A stretch of 64,000 nucleotides of DNA from an uncultured Eubacterium sp. GTDB taxonomy: Bacteria > Bacillota > Clostridia > Lachnospirales > Lachnospiraceae. Position 1 is the first letter of the stretch; each line of letters starts with the position of its first letter. The position numbers and the translations under genes were made by a program. Positions 4,976-12,733 of the stretch are shown in pieces. The stretch covers positions 54,554 to 118,553 of the forward strand of contig CAJTRZ010000007.1 in NCBI GenBank assembly GCA_910578975.1, read 5' to 3'. The notes beneath the pieces are model-generated. The model saw only the letters and a program-made list of their open reading frames with translations, did not search any database and was not told where the DNA came from.

Positions 4976-7306
4976 TTATTTCTCGTCAAAAGGGGCAGGT
5001 TCTTCTATGTTAACAAATGCTAATTCATAGCCCATAATGACATTATGGTACGTTCTGCTGTCAACTGTACCAGTAGCACTCCAAAGTCCTCTACTTCTTA
5101 ATTCAGATATGAAATTCTTTTTGTTTTCAACACCGTATCCGTTATCTTCGCACCAATTGGAAAATACTTCATAAACGCTTTTTACTGTAACGTTATTTTT
5201 TGATTTGATTAACATTTCACTTATAAAATTGCCTATCTTATCAGACTGGTTTTTATACTCCTCTGTTGCTTTTACAACTGCACTCGGTGGGAGCAGTCCT
5301 TCTTTTCTGTAAAGTTCCAATCCTTGTATACACCAATTCAATATACCCGATAGTTCCCCTTTACTTCTCAATTTATCTTTTAGGTCTTTGTCTTGCTCTT
5401 TCAGTGTGAAATGCCTATCAAACAATATCACGTTAATTCTGTCACTAGAAAACACTGTATTGTCTAATATCTGTGGCAAATGGTTTGTATTAATTACCAA
5501 CTTAAACTCTGGTATAAAATCAAATTCTCGCTCATATATTTGTCTTGCTGTGATTGTGTCCCTTCCAGTCATTTGTTTAATCAAGTCAGCACTTAAAACC
5601 ATTTTCTTTGGTGGCTCTGCTGCATTAACAAACCTTACTCCCTTTAATCGTGCAATATCTCCACTTGCTGCTCTACTATCCTTATTTGTCTTTTCTGCCA
5701 ATGTCTCAGGCTGTATATTCATTGCATAATCGCCTAGCATATAACTTAAAGTTTCTACAAACGTACTTTTACCGTTTCTTGTAGTAGCACCATACAATAT
5801 AAACAACTTTTCTTCCTTGTTTTCTCCAGTAAGTGAAATTCCTGCTATTTTTTGAAGATACTTTATTTTTTCAATATCCCCCTGCATAATTTCATTGAGA
5901 AACTTCTCCCAATGTTCACAAGTAGCAGCAGGGTTATATACAGCATTACAAATCTTGCTCAATAGCAAATCTGCATCATGCTTTATTAATGCAACCTTTT
6001 GATTTTTCAAATTTAAAACACCATTTTGACAATTTAACAACAATTTGTTCTTGTCCAAATCCTCATTATACAAATAGTATCTATCTTTGGCATCATTCAA
6101 CATTGCATTCCTATTCCGTAACTGACAAAGACTATTAATATATTTTCTATAGTCTCCCCTTCCACCGTTAATGCTTTCAACTTCTGGTGCATATTGCCAC
6201 AACGCATCTACTAGAAGTTTTGCGCTTTTTCGTGCCTCTAGCCCTTCCGTGTCCTTTCTCCAACGTGTGCCATCAAAAAACATATAGTCTTTTACATCTG
6301 GATTATACCGACTAACATTTTTAAATATATCAGCAAATAACGCTCCAGAGCCTTTGTCTGATGTATGATAATTTTCTATAGCGTTCACTTTATGCAATCG
6401 TGATACAATTTCTTGTATAGTCTGTTGGTCCTGCTCTTGAGTGTATTTATCTGTAACCGTTACATTAAATGCCTTTTCGCTATTTTCTACTACAGCAGGC
6501 AAAATATTTATTTCATCTTGCAGCAGCAGTTGTTCAAATTCCTCTTTGCTATGCTCTTCAAAATAGTCTGAAATATCGCCCTTTGGAATATTGGGAGTAG
6601 GAACAATAATTTTTACACTCTTCGCTATTGTTTTAACGTCATTCTTTATAGTTTGAGCAACCCTTTTTCCTGCCTCGTCATTATCAGCAAGTATGTATAC
6701 TGTTGCATCTTTTAATAACGTTGCAAACTCCTTTTGCCAATCGCCTGCACCACCATAAGTAAAAGCGTTATACCCTTGTTTTTTTAACGTGTCAACGTCT
6801 TTTTCTCCTTCGGGTATAAATATAGGTCTACCTTCTGAAATTGCCTTATTTAAAGAATTTATGTTCCCATATATTGCCTTTAATGCCTTTCTTCCGCCAC
6901 TCTGCTTTAGTCCATATGTAAAGCGCTCATTTTCGAGTTTTCCATAAAGCATCTTCTTTCCTTCAAGTCTAATCTTAGTAAAAGCATAATTTCCGTTAAT
7001 AGAAACGTAATTATAAACTGTCTCTATTCTTCGCTTTTCCCTATTTTCAACATAGGCTTGCCAATTTTGCTTTATAGTATCTGCTTTATAAAAGGTATCT
7101 TTCTTTTCAAGTCCTGCTGCTGATAGAATGTTCTCAAGCGTGCATCCTGCATGACAATGAAATAAAGTACATTTATCTCCCCTTGTAATTGTCAGTGATG
7201 CTTGTTTATCATCATGTGCAGGACATTTACACTGTGCTTTATCTCCGTATTTTTTTGTTACATGAAAGTATTTTAAATTACTCTCATAAATTTCTATATT
7301 TGTCAT
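4976..7306 (-). CDS. Primase-helicase (CHC2 zinc finger, TOPRIM, D5/P4-type helicase)
   Basis: This 776-residue replication protein would prime and unwind DNA at the element's origin. Residues ~20-56 form a CHC2-type zinc finger (CPAHDD...FHCHAGC). Residues ~160-225 are a TOPRIM domain with EGEKD (Glu166) and ADNDEAG (Asp208/210). A D5-N-like linker region follows. The SF3-type helicase has Walker A GATTRNGKST at 506-515 and a sensor-like LVINTNHLP. The winged C-terminal part is Asn/Lys-rich. ATG 7306 has the site AAAGGAGATATATAA. It lies 13 bp downstream of the excisionase-like gene, forming an xis-pri operon divergent from the XRE regulator. Same design as phage P4 alpha protein and PICI replication proteins. 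Confidence 0.92.
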   Translation of the reverse strand: MTNIEIYESNLKYFHVTKKYGDKAQCKCPAHDDKQASLTITRGDKCTLFHCHAGCTLENILSAAGLEKKDTFYKADTIKQNWQAYVENREKRRIETVYNYVSINGNYAFTKIRLEGKKMLYGKLENERFTYGLKQSGGRKALKAIYGNINSLNKAISEGRPIFIPEGEKDVDTLKKQGYNAFTYGGAGDWQKEFATLLKDATVYILADNDEAGKRVAQTIKNDVKTIAKSVKIIVPTPNIPKGDISDYFEEHSKEEFEQLLLQDEINILPAVVENSEKAFNVTVTDKYTQEQDQQTIQEIVSRLHKVNAIENYHTSDKGSGALFADIFKNVSRYNPDVKDYMFFDGTRWRKDTEGLEARKSAKLLVDALWQYAPEVESINGGRGDYRKYINSLCQLRNRNAMLNDAKDRYYLYNEDLDKNKLLLNCQNGVLNLKNQKVALIKHDADLLLSKICNAVYNPAATCEHWEKFLNEIMQGDIEKIKYLQKIAGISLTGENKEEKLFILYGATTRNGKSTFVETLSYMLGDYAMNIQPETLAEKTNKDSRAASGDIARLKGVRFVNAAEPPKKMVLSADLIKQMTGRDTITARQIYEREFDFIPEFKLVINTNHLPQILDNTVFSSDRINVILFDRHFTLKEQDKDLKDKLRSKGELSGILNWCIQGLELYRKEGLLPPSAVVKATEEYKNQSDKIGNFISEMLIKSKNNVTVKSVYEVFSNWCEDNGYGVENKKNFISELRSRGLWSATGTVDSRTYHNVIMGYELAFVNIEEPAPFDEK

Positions 7307-7319
7307 TTATATATCTCCT

Positions 7320-7517
7320 TTAATCGGAAATAGCATTGATATAACGCTCCACTTTTGAAACATTCCACAACAAACGCTTTCCTATTCTTATTTCTGCTCC
7401 TGCCTGCTTTCCTATCTCAACAGCACTGGTTCTTCCACAATTTAATAGGGACTTTAAACCTTCTGTATCTACAGTTATTGGATTGTCAATCTTTTTAATC
7501 TGTGCTTTTCTTGCCAT
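7320..7517 (-). CDS. Excisionase-like HTH protein
   Basis: A 65-residue basic DNA-binding protein of the MerR-like/excisionase type. A conserved centre (LLNCGRTSAVEIGKQAG) forms the helix-turn-helix, followed by a beta-hairpin wing (IRIGKRLLWNVSKVERYI). This pattern is shared by Tn916 Xis-like and DUF6462-type proteins. ATG 7517 is preceded by AAAAAGGAGATTAGAGGA. It is the first gene of the rightmost leftward operon and directly precedes the primase. Together with int it probably directs excision; a purely regulatory role is possible. Confidence 0.75.
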   Translation of the reverse strand: MARKAQIKKIDNPITVDTEGLKSLLNCGRTSAVEIGKQAGAEIRIGKRLLWNVSKVERYINAISD

Positions 7518-7707
7518 TCCTCTAATCTCCTTTTTGTTTAATTTTAGTATTCTTTATCGTTGCAACGTCTGTAGTTGTATTGTATAATGTTTTGTAAAGC
7601 AACTTCAACATTAGGTAAATAATTTTTACCATCGTTTTTATAATTGTTAATTATATTTAACATTGTCATCTTTTGTTTGCACATAGCACAAATCAAGTAA
7701 ATTGTTT

Positions 7708-7722
7708 TAACATTCAATGTTA
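7708..7722. promoter_or_regulatory. Palindromic operator TAACATT-c-AATGTTA
   Basis: A perfect 7+1+7 palindrome lies just upstream of the ribosome site of the XRE regulator. A half copy (TAACATT) occurs near 7658 in the same divergent region. It fits an autoregulatory site for the XRE protein, by inference. Confidence 0.45.
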
Positions 7723-7736
7723 TAAGGAGATTACAT

Positions 7737-8513
7737 ATGGATATTATAAATTTAGGAAAAAAAATAAAATCGTTACGAGATAAAGACGGTCGTTCGCAAG
7801 AATGGGTTTCCAAACAAATTGGAACTACTAGACAAACATATGCTAAATGGGAAACCGGGCAAACCGTACCAGATATTGAAATGATTTGCAGGATAGCGGA
7901 TTTATTCAATATATCTTTGGACGAATTGACAGATAGGCATATAGATGCAAACAAAAACGCTAACAACATTAAAACCTATGCTGATGCCTTCCGAGCGCTC
8001 TTTGCTATCGGACAAAACATAGAACATTTTTCCTTTGAAAAAGCAAATTTAGTTTTGCTATGCATATTTGCAGATTGGAAAAAAATAAATAATTTATATG
8101 TTCAAAATTCAATTGACGAAGGAACTTATACTTTTTTTTGTAATTCTATTTACGAGCGATTTAAGGATATTCCTTATATAGAACTAACTAAAGAACAATA
8201 CATGTTAATATTGAATCCTTTGAACTTTAAAGAATTGGGGATGTTGGTAGAATCATGCTCCATTGATTTAATTTTAAAAATACTAACCTCTGAAGAAACA
8301 TATCACTTACTCTCTGATTGGGATTTTAACTCTAGTTCATACAAACCTAACAAAAGTTTTGACGAAATTAATGCAAAAAAAGCCTTTTCAAAACTTGAAC
8401 CAATTTTATTAGAAAGTTATAATGATTTTGTTAAATTGGCTGAAAGAGAATTTGTATGGTGTCGATTTCCAGAATGGATAATGCAAGAAGACCCACTTCC
8501 ATTTAATTTTTAG
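7737..8513 (+). CDS. XRE-family master regulator of the element (Stl-like in size and position)
   Basis: A 258-residue protein with an N-terminal Cro/CI HTH (residues ~5-62; SQEWVSKQIGTTRQTYAKWETG, ending FNISLDELTD). A ~190-residue helical C-terminal region without recognised motif follows. The start ATG 7737 has AAGGAGATTACAT. It is divergent from the xis-primase operon across ~220 bp with palindromic sites. The shape, an HTH plus a large sensor-like domain facing the replication module, parallels Stl repressors of SaPIs, which are released when a helper-phage protein binds the C-terminal domain. The function is inferred from layout; the C-terminus may equally be a simple oligomerisation domain. 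Confidence 0.75.
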   Translation: MDIINLGKKIKSLRDKDGRSQEWVSKQIGTTRQTYAKWETGQTVPDIEMICRIADLFNISLDELTDRHIDANKNANNIKTYADAFRALFAIGQNIEHFSFEKANLVLLCIFADWKKINNLYVQNSIDEGTYTFFCNSIYERFKDIPYIELTKEQYMLILNPLNFKELGMLVESCSIDLILKILTSEETYHLLSDWDFNSSSYKPNKSFDEINAKKAFSKLEPILLESYNDFVKLAEREFVWCRFPEWIMQEDPLPFNF

Positions 8514-8551
8514 ATATTTTCTTTCAAAAGGGTCACTAAAAAGGTCAGTAG

Positions 8552-8588
8552 CACAAAAATAAGGCTCTCCCACTCTCGGGAAAGCCTT
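8552..8588 (-). terminator. Terminator of the rpsF-ssb-rpsR operon; element boundary region
   Basis: On the minus strand AAGGCTTTCCC pairs with GGGAGAGCCTT (11 bp, one wobble) around a 5-base loop, followed by ATTTTT. The inserted element begins immediately beyond, so the att core is likely in or beside this hairpin. Confidence 0.85.
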
Positions 8589-8602
8589 TAAAAATCATTA
8601 TT

Positions 8603-8866
8603 TTACTCAACTGTATATGGCATTAATGCGATATTTCTAGCTCTCTTAATTGCTGTTGTAAGAGCTCTCTGATGTCTTGCACATGTACCTGTCATTCTTC
8701 TTGGAAGAATTTTACCTCTTTCAGATACAAATCTCTTTAATGTTGCTACATCTTTATAATCGATTGCCTTATTTTCGCTTGCGCAGAATGCACAAACTTT
8801 TTTTCTTCTACGACCGCCTCTTCTTCTCATTGGAGAATCTGGTCTTTCACTCTTATTATATGGCAT
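8603..8866 (-). CDS. rpsR: 30S ribosomal protein S18
   Basis: This 87-residue basic protein binds the platform of the 30S subunit next to S6. The S18 signature is clear: an Arg-rich N-terminus ([15 protein letters not shown]), [24 protein letters not shown] and QR..T.AIKRAR. CAFC and the later Cys place it among C+ (zinc-type) S18 proteins. It is last in the rpsF-ssb-rpsR operon, and the site TAGGAGGTCAAGTT precedes ATG 8866. Length is normal. The integrative element lies just past its terminator; SaPIs that use an rpsR-adjacent att site are known. Confidence 0.97.
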   Translation of the reverse strand: MPYNKSERPDSPMRRRGGRRRKKVCAFCASENKAIDYKDVATLKRFVSERGKILPRRMTGTCARHQRALTTAIKRARNIALMPYTVE

Positions 8867-8886
8867 AACTTGACCTCCTAATTTAA

Positions 8887-9336
8887 TTAAAAGTTAAATG
8901 GTAACCCTGAATCATCTACATTGTCAGGAATATTCATAAACCCATCTCCTGCCGGAGCTGTTGGCGCTGACACTGCAGGTGCCTGAGCAAATCCTGCATT
9001 ATTATCAGATGCTGCCTTACTCTCTGCAAATTCTTGATTCTCTACTACTACTTCTGTAGTATAAACCGTCTTACCATCCTTGTCCTGATAGCTTCCTGTC
9101 TGAATGCGACCCTCTGCTACAATCTTTGTTCCCTGATGAAAATACTTTTCTGCAAACTCACCACTTCTACCAAATGCTACGCATCTGATAAAATCAGCTG
9201 TCTGTTCTCCATCTCTTCTAAACCGTCTATCTACTGCCAATGTATATCTTGCAATAGCTAACTGACCATCACCTGATGTTGAATATCTAACTTCAGGATC
9301 ACGAGTCAAACGACCCATAAGTATAACCTTATTCAT
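8887..9336 (-). CDS. ssb: Single-stranded DNA-binding protein
   Basis: 149 residues with an OB-fold (residues ~1-105; [53 protein letters not shown]). An Ala/Pro/Asp-rich linker follows, and the acidic tail DDSGLPFNF recruits repair and replication partners. It coats single-stranded DNA in replication and recombination. It sits between rpsF and rpsR, the usual Firmicutes order, and is co-transcribed with both. The DLPF-type tail is intact (SGLPFNF). Confidence 0.97.
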   Translation of the reverse strand: MNKVILMGRLTRDPEVRYSTSGDGQLAIARYTLAVDRRFRRDGEQTADFIRCVAFGRSGEFAEKYFHQGTKIVAEGRIQTGSYQDKDGKTVYTTEVVVENQEFAESKAASDNNAGFAQAPAVSAPTAPAGDGFMNIPDNVDDSGLPFNF

Positions 9337-9360
9337 ATTATCTTCCTCTTTTCTAACAAA

Positions 9361-9651
9361 CTATGCTTCCACTGCAATGGACATAAATCTGAGGATGTTT
9401 TCCATAATACGAAGCTGGCCTTCTATTTCGCTTGGAGCCTTTACATTATCAGTTTCAAAAGTGATGAAGTAATAGTAACCTTCTGACATCTTCTGGATTT
9501 CATAAGCAAACTTCTTCTTTCCAGCATCATCGATGTTAGTGATTGTTCCACCAAACTTTTCAACAAGTGCTTTTACCTTGTCAAGTTCTGCAGTTCTTCC
9601 TTCTTCTTCCAGTTTTGCACTAATAACAACTGTCATCTCATATTTGTTCAT
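9361..9651 (-). CDS. rpsF: 30S ribosomal protein S6
   Basis: 96 residues with the S6 ferredoxin-like fold pattern (MNKYEMTVVISAKLEEE, GGTITNIDDAGKKKFAYEIQKMSEGYYYFITFE). S6 pairs with S18 on the 30S platform, which explains its operon with rpsR. First gene of the operon, with AGGAGGTAAAAAGC before ATG 9651. Length and termini are normal; no anomaly seen. Confidence 0.97.
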   Translation of the reverse strand: MNKYEMTVVISAKLEEEGRTAELDKVKALVEKFGGTITNIDDAGKKKFAYEIQKMSEGYYYFITFETDNVKAPSEIEGQLRIMENILRFMSIAVEA

Positions 9652-9740
9652 GCTTTTTACCTCCTTTTGGTCTCTGGCCTTTCCTTATCAATGGAAAAGC
9701 AAGGAATATTTTATATATATCACGAAACATCATATTAACA

Positions 9741-9772
9741 TAAAAAAGTCCTCTGTGCAAGGACTTTTTTAT
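9741..9772 (-). terminator. Bidirectional terminator after the ABC permease gene
   Basis: AAGTCCT/AGGACTT hairpin with T-runs on both strands, between the ABC operon end and the rpsF leader. Confidence 0.75.
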
Positions 9773-9779
9773 AAAATTC

Positions 9780-10580
9780 TTATTCAAGATTTAATTTTTT
9801 ACTTAACATCACATGGGTTATAAATGTATAAATTACAGCTAAAACCACTTGTTCAACAATCATGAATATCAGCAGGGGCTGGAATACTGCCTCTCCAATT
9901 CCTGCATTATTCATCGCTTCCATGTCTCCCCCAAACATTATTACCATACAGATTAATGTAATAACTTCAGTAATAATCTGAAATACTATATATGTGGCAA
10001 ATGCACCTGCGATACGATTTCTAGTCCATGCCTGCCCTACACTAAAACAAGCATACCCCAAAGCAATATAATTATATGCCGAAATCAATAAAGCTACACC
10101 AATCGCAATTACATATTTCCACAAATGCTGTTTATTAAATTCCTTAACAATATAAATGATATCCTGTCTTAATTCAACAAACAAGCTTGTATGTCCCAAA
10201 AATAAAACTATTACTATTCCAAATATAAATACAGCGGAAACAATTACCCAAATATAACTAACAATAGATTTGCTTGCTATATGTTGTCCCACAGTAGCAG
10301 GTAATGTGAAAGACAAATAGCCCTCATTCTTTAACATATTATCGTAGAATCTCTTTAAGATCAGAATAAACGTTCCTATTATCACACCGATAATCCCTAA
10401 CACAAATGCTGTTATTGTTACAAAGCTCAAAATATTTATAACCACATTATCCAACTGAAAAGCATCCTGAATTTCAATAACAAGTTTTAATAATACCGTC
10501 ACTATAAAAACAATTAAGTACATCGCCCCAAATGTTCTTGCCGTAGCCCTAAACTCATTTTTTATTAACTTACCTAACAT
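9780..10580 (-). CDS. ABC-2-type transporter permease (YtrC/D-like)
   Basis: A 266-residue integral membrane protein with six predicted hydrophobic segments (first near 18-38, then around 50-73, 105-127, 150-172, 180-205 and 230-258). It has no nucleotide-binding motif. Its start overlaps the end of the ATPase gene (TGTTAG), so translation is coupled. With the GntR-type regulator it forms a ytr-like operon, a class often induced by cell-envelope stress. The substrate cannot be read from sequence. Confidence 0.85.
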   Translation of the reverse strand: MLGKLIKNEFRATARTFGAMYLIVFIVTVLLKLVIEIQDAFQLDNVVINILSFVTITAFVLGIIGVIIGTFILILKRFYDNMLKNEGYLSFTLPATVGQHIASKSIVSYIWVIVSAVFIFGIVIVLFLGHTSLFVELRQDIIYIVKEFNKQHLWKYVIAIGVALLISAYNYIALGYACFSVGQAWTRNRIAGAFATYIVFQIITEVITLICMVIMFGGDMEAMNNAGIGEAVFQPLLIFMIVEQVVLAVIYTFITHVMLSKKLNLE

Positions 10581-11272
10581 TTGAACACCTCCCTGAATAC
10601 CTCATCTACTGATTTTCCATACTCTTCACGAATATCATCTACTTTTTTATGCATTACTAACTCCCCATCTTTAATCATAACAACATCATCTAAAACTTTC
10701 TCTATATCTGATATAAGATGTGTAGAAATTATTACTGTAGAATCAGGATTATAGTTCGTAATAATCGTATTAAGAATATAATCTCTTGCCGCCGGATCCA
10801 CCCCACCAATAGGTTCATCCAAAAAGTACAAATCCGCGTCACGACTCATCACCAGTATCAACTGTACTTTCTCCTTTGTTCCCTTTGACATTGTTTTTAG
10901 TTTATCATCAGGGTTGATATTTAATTTACTCAACATGTCATATGCTCTTTTACAATCAAAATCCTTATAAAAATCTGCAAAATAGTTTATCATTTCTTTT
11001 ACTTTCATCCAATTATTGAGGTATGTCCGCTCAGGCAGATAAGATACTCTTTTCTTTGTTTCCACTCCAATCTTATTGCCATTAATAATAATCTCCCCAC
11101 TTGAAGGTGTCAAAAGTCCATTTGCCAACTTAATCATTGTAGTTTTACCACTTCCATTTGGTCCTAATAATCCTACAATCTGACCACTTTCTATCTGCAG
11201 GCTGATTCCTTTCAACGCTTCTTTTTTTCCATATTTTTTCTTTAAATCCTTACATTCAAATAAAACGCTCAT
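10574..11272 (-). CDS. ABC transporter ATP-binding protein (YtrB-like)
   Basis: A 232-residue ATPase. Walker A is GPNGSGKTTM near residue 35-45. The signature is the atypical MSKGTKEKV rather than LSGGQ, which is usual in the YtrB/BcrA-like group. Walker B is YFLDEPIGGVDP, followed by a switch His (STHLISD). It powers the membrane partner encoded downstream. It overlaps the upstream GntR gene by four bases (ATGA), confirming an operon under that regulator. Confidence 0.92.
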   Translation of the reverse strand: MSVLFECKDLKKKYGKKEALKGISLQIESGQIVGLLGPNGSGKTTMIKLANGLLTPSSGEIIINGNKIGVETKKRVSYLPERTYLNNWMKVKEMINYFADFYKDFDCKRAYDMLSKLNINPDDKLKTMSKGTKEKVQLILVMSRDADLYFLDEPIGGVDPAARDYILNTIITNYNPDSTVIISTHLISDIEKVLDDVVMIKDGELVMHKKVDDIREEYGKSVDEVFREVFKC

Positions 11273-11631
11273 GATTTATCTCCCTTCTGGATAAATTTAA
11301 TAATCTCATCTTTGTCATATTTTAATTCAGACATCTTACGAATATAATCGTCTGTAAAATCCTTTGCCCTGCTTTCCCTTATCTGAACTAATATATGCTC
11401 ATCATCTGTCACTATCCTTCCCGCCGTACGATTGGTTATGATAAGTCCCCGATTTTCCAACTCCACCATTGCCCTCTGCATCGTATTTGGATTTACCGCA
11501 GCCATTGCAGCCAGTTCTCTCACGGACGGTAATTTGCTTCCCATCTCATACTCACCGGAAATGATTTTTTGCTCAATCTGTTCTAACAACTGAGCATATA
11601 TCGGTCTATCATTCTTAAATTCCCACGACAT
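11269..11631 (-). CDS. GntR-family regulator, YtrA subfamily
   Basis: A 120-residue repressor. An N-terminal winged helix (residues ~10-75; PIYAQLLEQIEQKIISGEY, LPSVRELA, VNPNTMQRAMVELENRGLI) is followed by only a short dimerisation tail, the mark of YtrA-type GntR proteins that control ABC transporter operons. AGGAGGGATATA precedes ATG 11631. A perfect 34-bp palindrome overlaps its -10 box, so autorepression is very likely. The cognate signal is unknown; cell-wall antibiotics are the usual inducers in relatives. Confidence 0.92.
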   Translation of the reverse strand: MSWEFKNDRPIYAQLLEQIEQKIISGEYEMGSKLPSVRELAAMAAVNPNTMQRAMVELENRGLIITNRTAGRIVTDDEHILVQIRESRAKDFTDDYIRKMSELKYDKDEIIKFIQKGDKS

Positions 11632-11647
11632 TATATCCCTCCTTTTT

Positions 11648-11702
11648 GTATTATTGTATTAACCACTTAATACAATAATACACTTTTATGCATGTTTGTC
11701 AA
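11648..11702 (-). promoter_or_regulatory. Promoter with perfect 34-bp palindromic operator for the GntR-ABC operon
   Basis: GTATTATTGTATTAA, a 4-base spacer and its exact reverse complement occupy 11648-11681. The promoter is TTGACA (11697-11702), 16-bp spacer, TATTAT (11675-11680, minus). The operator covers the -10 box and start site, so binding would block transcription. Confidence 0.85.
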
Positions 11703-11730
11703 GTATTTTTAATACTTCTACTTCAAAACT

Positions 11731-12550
11731 CTAAATTCCGGTTTATCGCACGCAAAAGAAAAGCAAGCGACTGCGTAAGCAGGCATTTGCTTTTCTCGGT
11801 GCGATACCGACAAAATCATAAGTGCGTAGCACGACAGACATGTTAACGTCCGGATTTTGGAGGTGTAGAGATGGTCTGAGTATAAAAGAATACACTTGAA
11901 AACTGAATTACTTGATTACTTTTATAAAATAATGCGTTTCCTATACGAAATCCTTGCGCCTCCTTGATTGTATTTAGATCTGGCACTACATATATATTTT
12001 TCCAAAACCACAAAATATATATGTAAAAAAATTTGAAATCCATGGAAAATAAAAATTTATTACATATCTAAATAATAAAAATGAGGATTAATATATGTAA
12101 ATCATGATGATAAAACAAGATAGACTATTAAAAATACATATACAAACTGAAAAAAACATATTTCATATATGTAATTCTTAAATATGCTTTATGAAAGGGA
12201 GCATCTTTTCCATATATATCACTTATACAGTGAAAGAGCCTTACTGGGACAATTGCAATTTATAAATTGCGATTTGTAGTGGTGAAACGAGATATAAAAG
12301 GAATACACAGGGGAACATTGAATTTTAGAAACAAATTTGTATAGAAAAAGAATCTGATAAATTAAAGTAAAAATTGATTTTCAATATCAATTTTTAAGAC
12401 TTACCTGAAGCGAATTTCTTCAGAAATTCGGTGAAGATTAAGTCGGTACTTTAATTTTCAGACTCTTTTTTCTATCTACAAATATTTCTAAAATTTAGTT
12501 TCCCTGTGTATTCCTTTTATATTCGTTCACCTCTACAAACCGGAATTTAG
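11731..12550. repeat. 820-bp non-coding insertion bounded by 14-bp perfect inverted repeats
   Basis: CTAAATTCCGGTTT at 11731-11744 has its exact reverse complement at 12537-12550. Inside are: a strong hairpin (TATCGCAC/GTGCGATA with AGAAAAGCAA/TTGCTTTTCT, ~11743-11805); AT-rich filler; a perfect 16-bp palindrome (12255-12270); and a giant hairpin 12271-12541. A third relative of the giant hairpin arm lies near 11858-11910 (GTATAAAAGAATACAC). No credible gene is present. It looks like a MITE or decayed mobile element that has taken a second hairpin insertion near its left end; a structured RNA is the alternative. Confidence 0.6.
12271..12541. repeat. Giant imperfect hairpin with ~95-bp arms
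   Basis: Left arm 12271-12369 and right arm 12447-12541 share long blocks such as TATAAAAGGAATACACAGG, AATTTTAGAAA and AATTAAAGTA. Two smaller hairpins sit in the loop: AAAAATTGAT/ATCAATTTTT (~12369-12395) and a GACTTA..CGAATTTC/GAAATTCG..TAAGTC stem (12398-12444). Read as RNA it would be one long rod with a forked tip. Confidence 0.7.
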
Positions 12551-12553
12551 CAA

Positions 12554-12733
12554 TTATTCTGATATGACTTTTTTGACGCTTTTCTCAAATGCCTTTCTTG
12601 GCACCATTACAATGCGATTACACCCCCTGCACTTAAGTTTAAAATCTGCTCCGACCCGAATAATCTCCCATTCATTCGTTCCACAAGGATGTCCTTTTTT
12701 TAACATTACAATATTTCCAATCTGATAATCCAT
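12554..12733 (-). CDS. DUF951 family protein
   Basis: A 59-residue protein of the conserved Firmicutes DUF951 family: it begins MDYQIGNIVMLKKGHPCG, then NEWEIIRVGADFKLKCRGCNR and VPRKAFEKSVKK. The single HPCG and KCRGC cysteines probably bind metal. Function is unknown; relatives usually lie near chromosome-partitioning or mechanosensitive-channel genes. Its ATG overlaps the stop of the NlpC/P60 gene (TAATG), so translation is coupled. The right inverted repeat of the 820-bp insertion ends four bases beyond its stop codon. Confidence 0.88.
   Translation of the reverse strand: MDYQIGNIVMLKKGHPCGTNEWEIIRVGADFKLKCRGCNRIVMVPRKAFEKSVKKVISE

Larger units (their letters stand above)
1..8551. mobile_element. 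Integrative element, phage-satellite-like, 3' of rpsR (left end outside window)
   Basis: The segment contains a tyrosine integrase, an excisionase-like small HTH protein, a primase-helicase, a divergent XRE regulator with a long C-terminal part, many tiny genes and repeat-rich non-coding blocks. No capsid, portal, terminase or conjugation gene is visible. Gene density, AT-rich spacers and codon context differ from the conserved housekeeping genes that start at rpsR. The right boundary is placed between the end of the XRE gene (8513) and the terminator of the rpsF-ssb-rpsR operon (8552-8588). The left boundary and both att repeats cannot be seen. Placement as a satellite or plasmid-like element is inferred from gene content. 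Confidence 0.75.

Noticed and set aside
7544..7969. 141-residue minus-strand open frame
   Set aside because: It overlaps the clear HTH domain of the XRE regulator in antisense and spans the divergent control region; no ribosome site.
8514..8602. att core for the element sought in the rpsR terminator region
   Set aside because: Without the left end of the element no duplicated core can be identified, so no att site is claimed.
11843..12043. 66-residue minus-strand open frame inside the 820-bp insertion
   Set aside because: No ribosome site, AT-driven composition (many F, Y, I), and it crosses repeat-derived DNA; at most a remnant.
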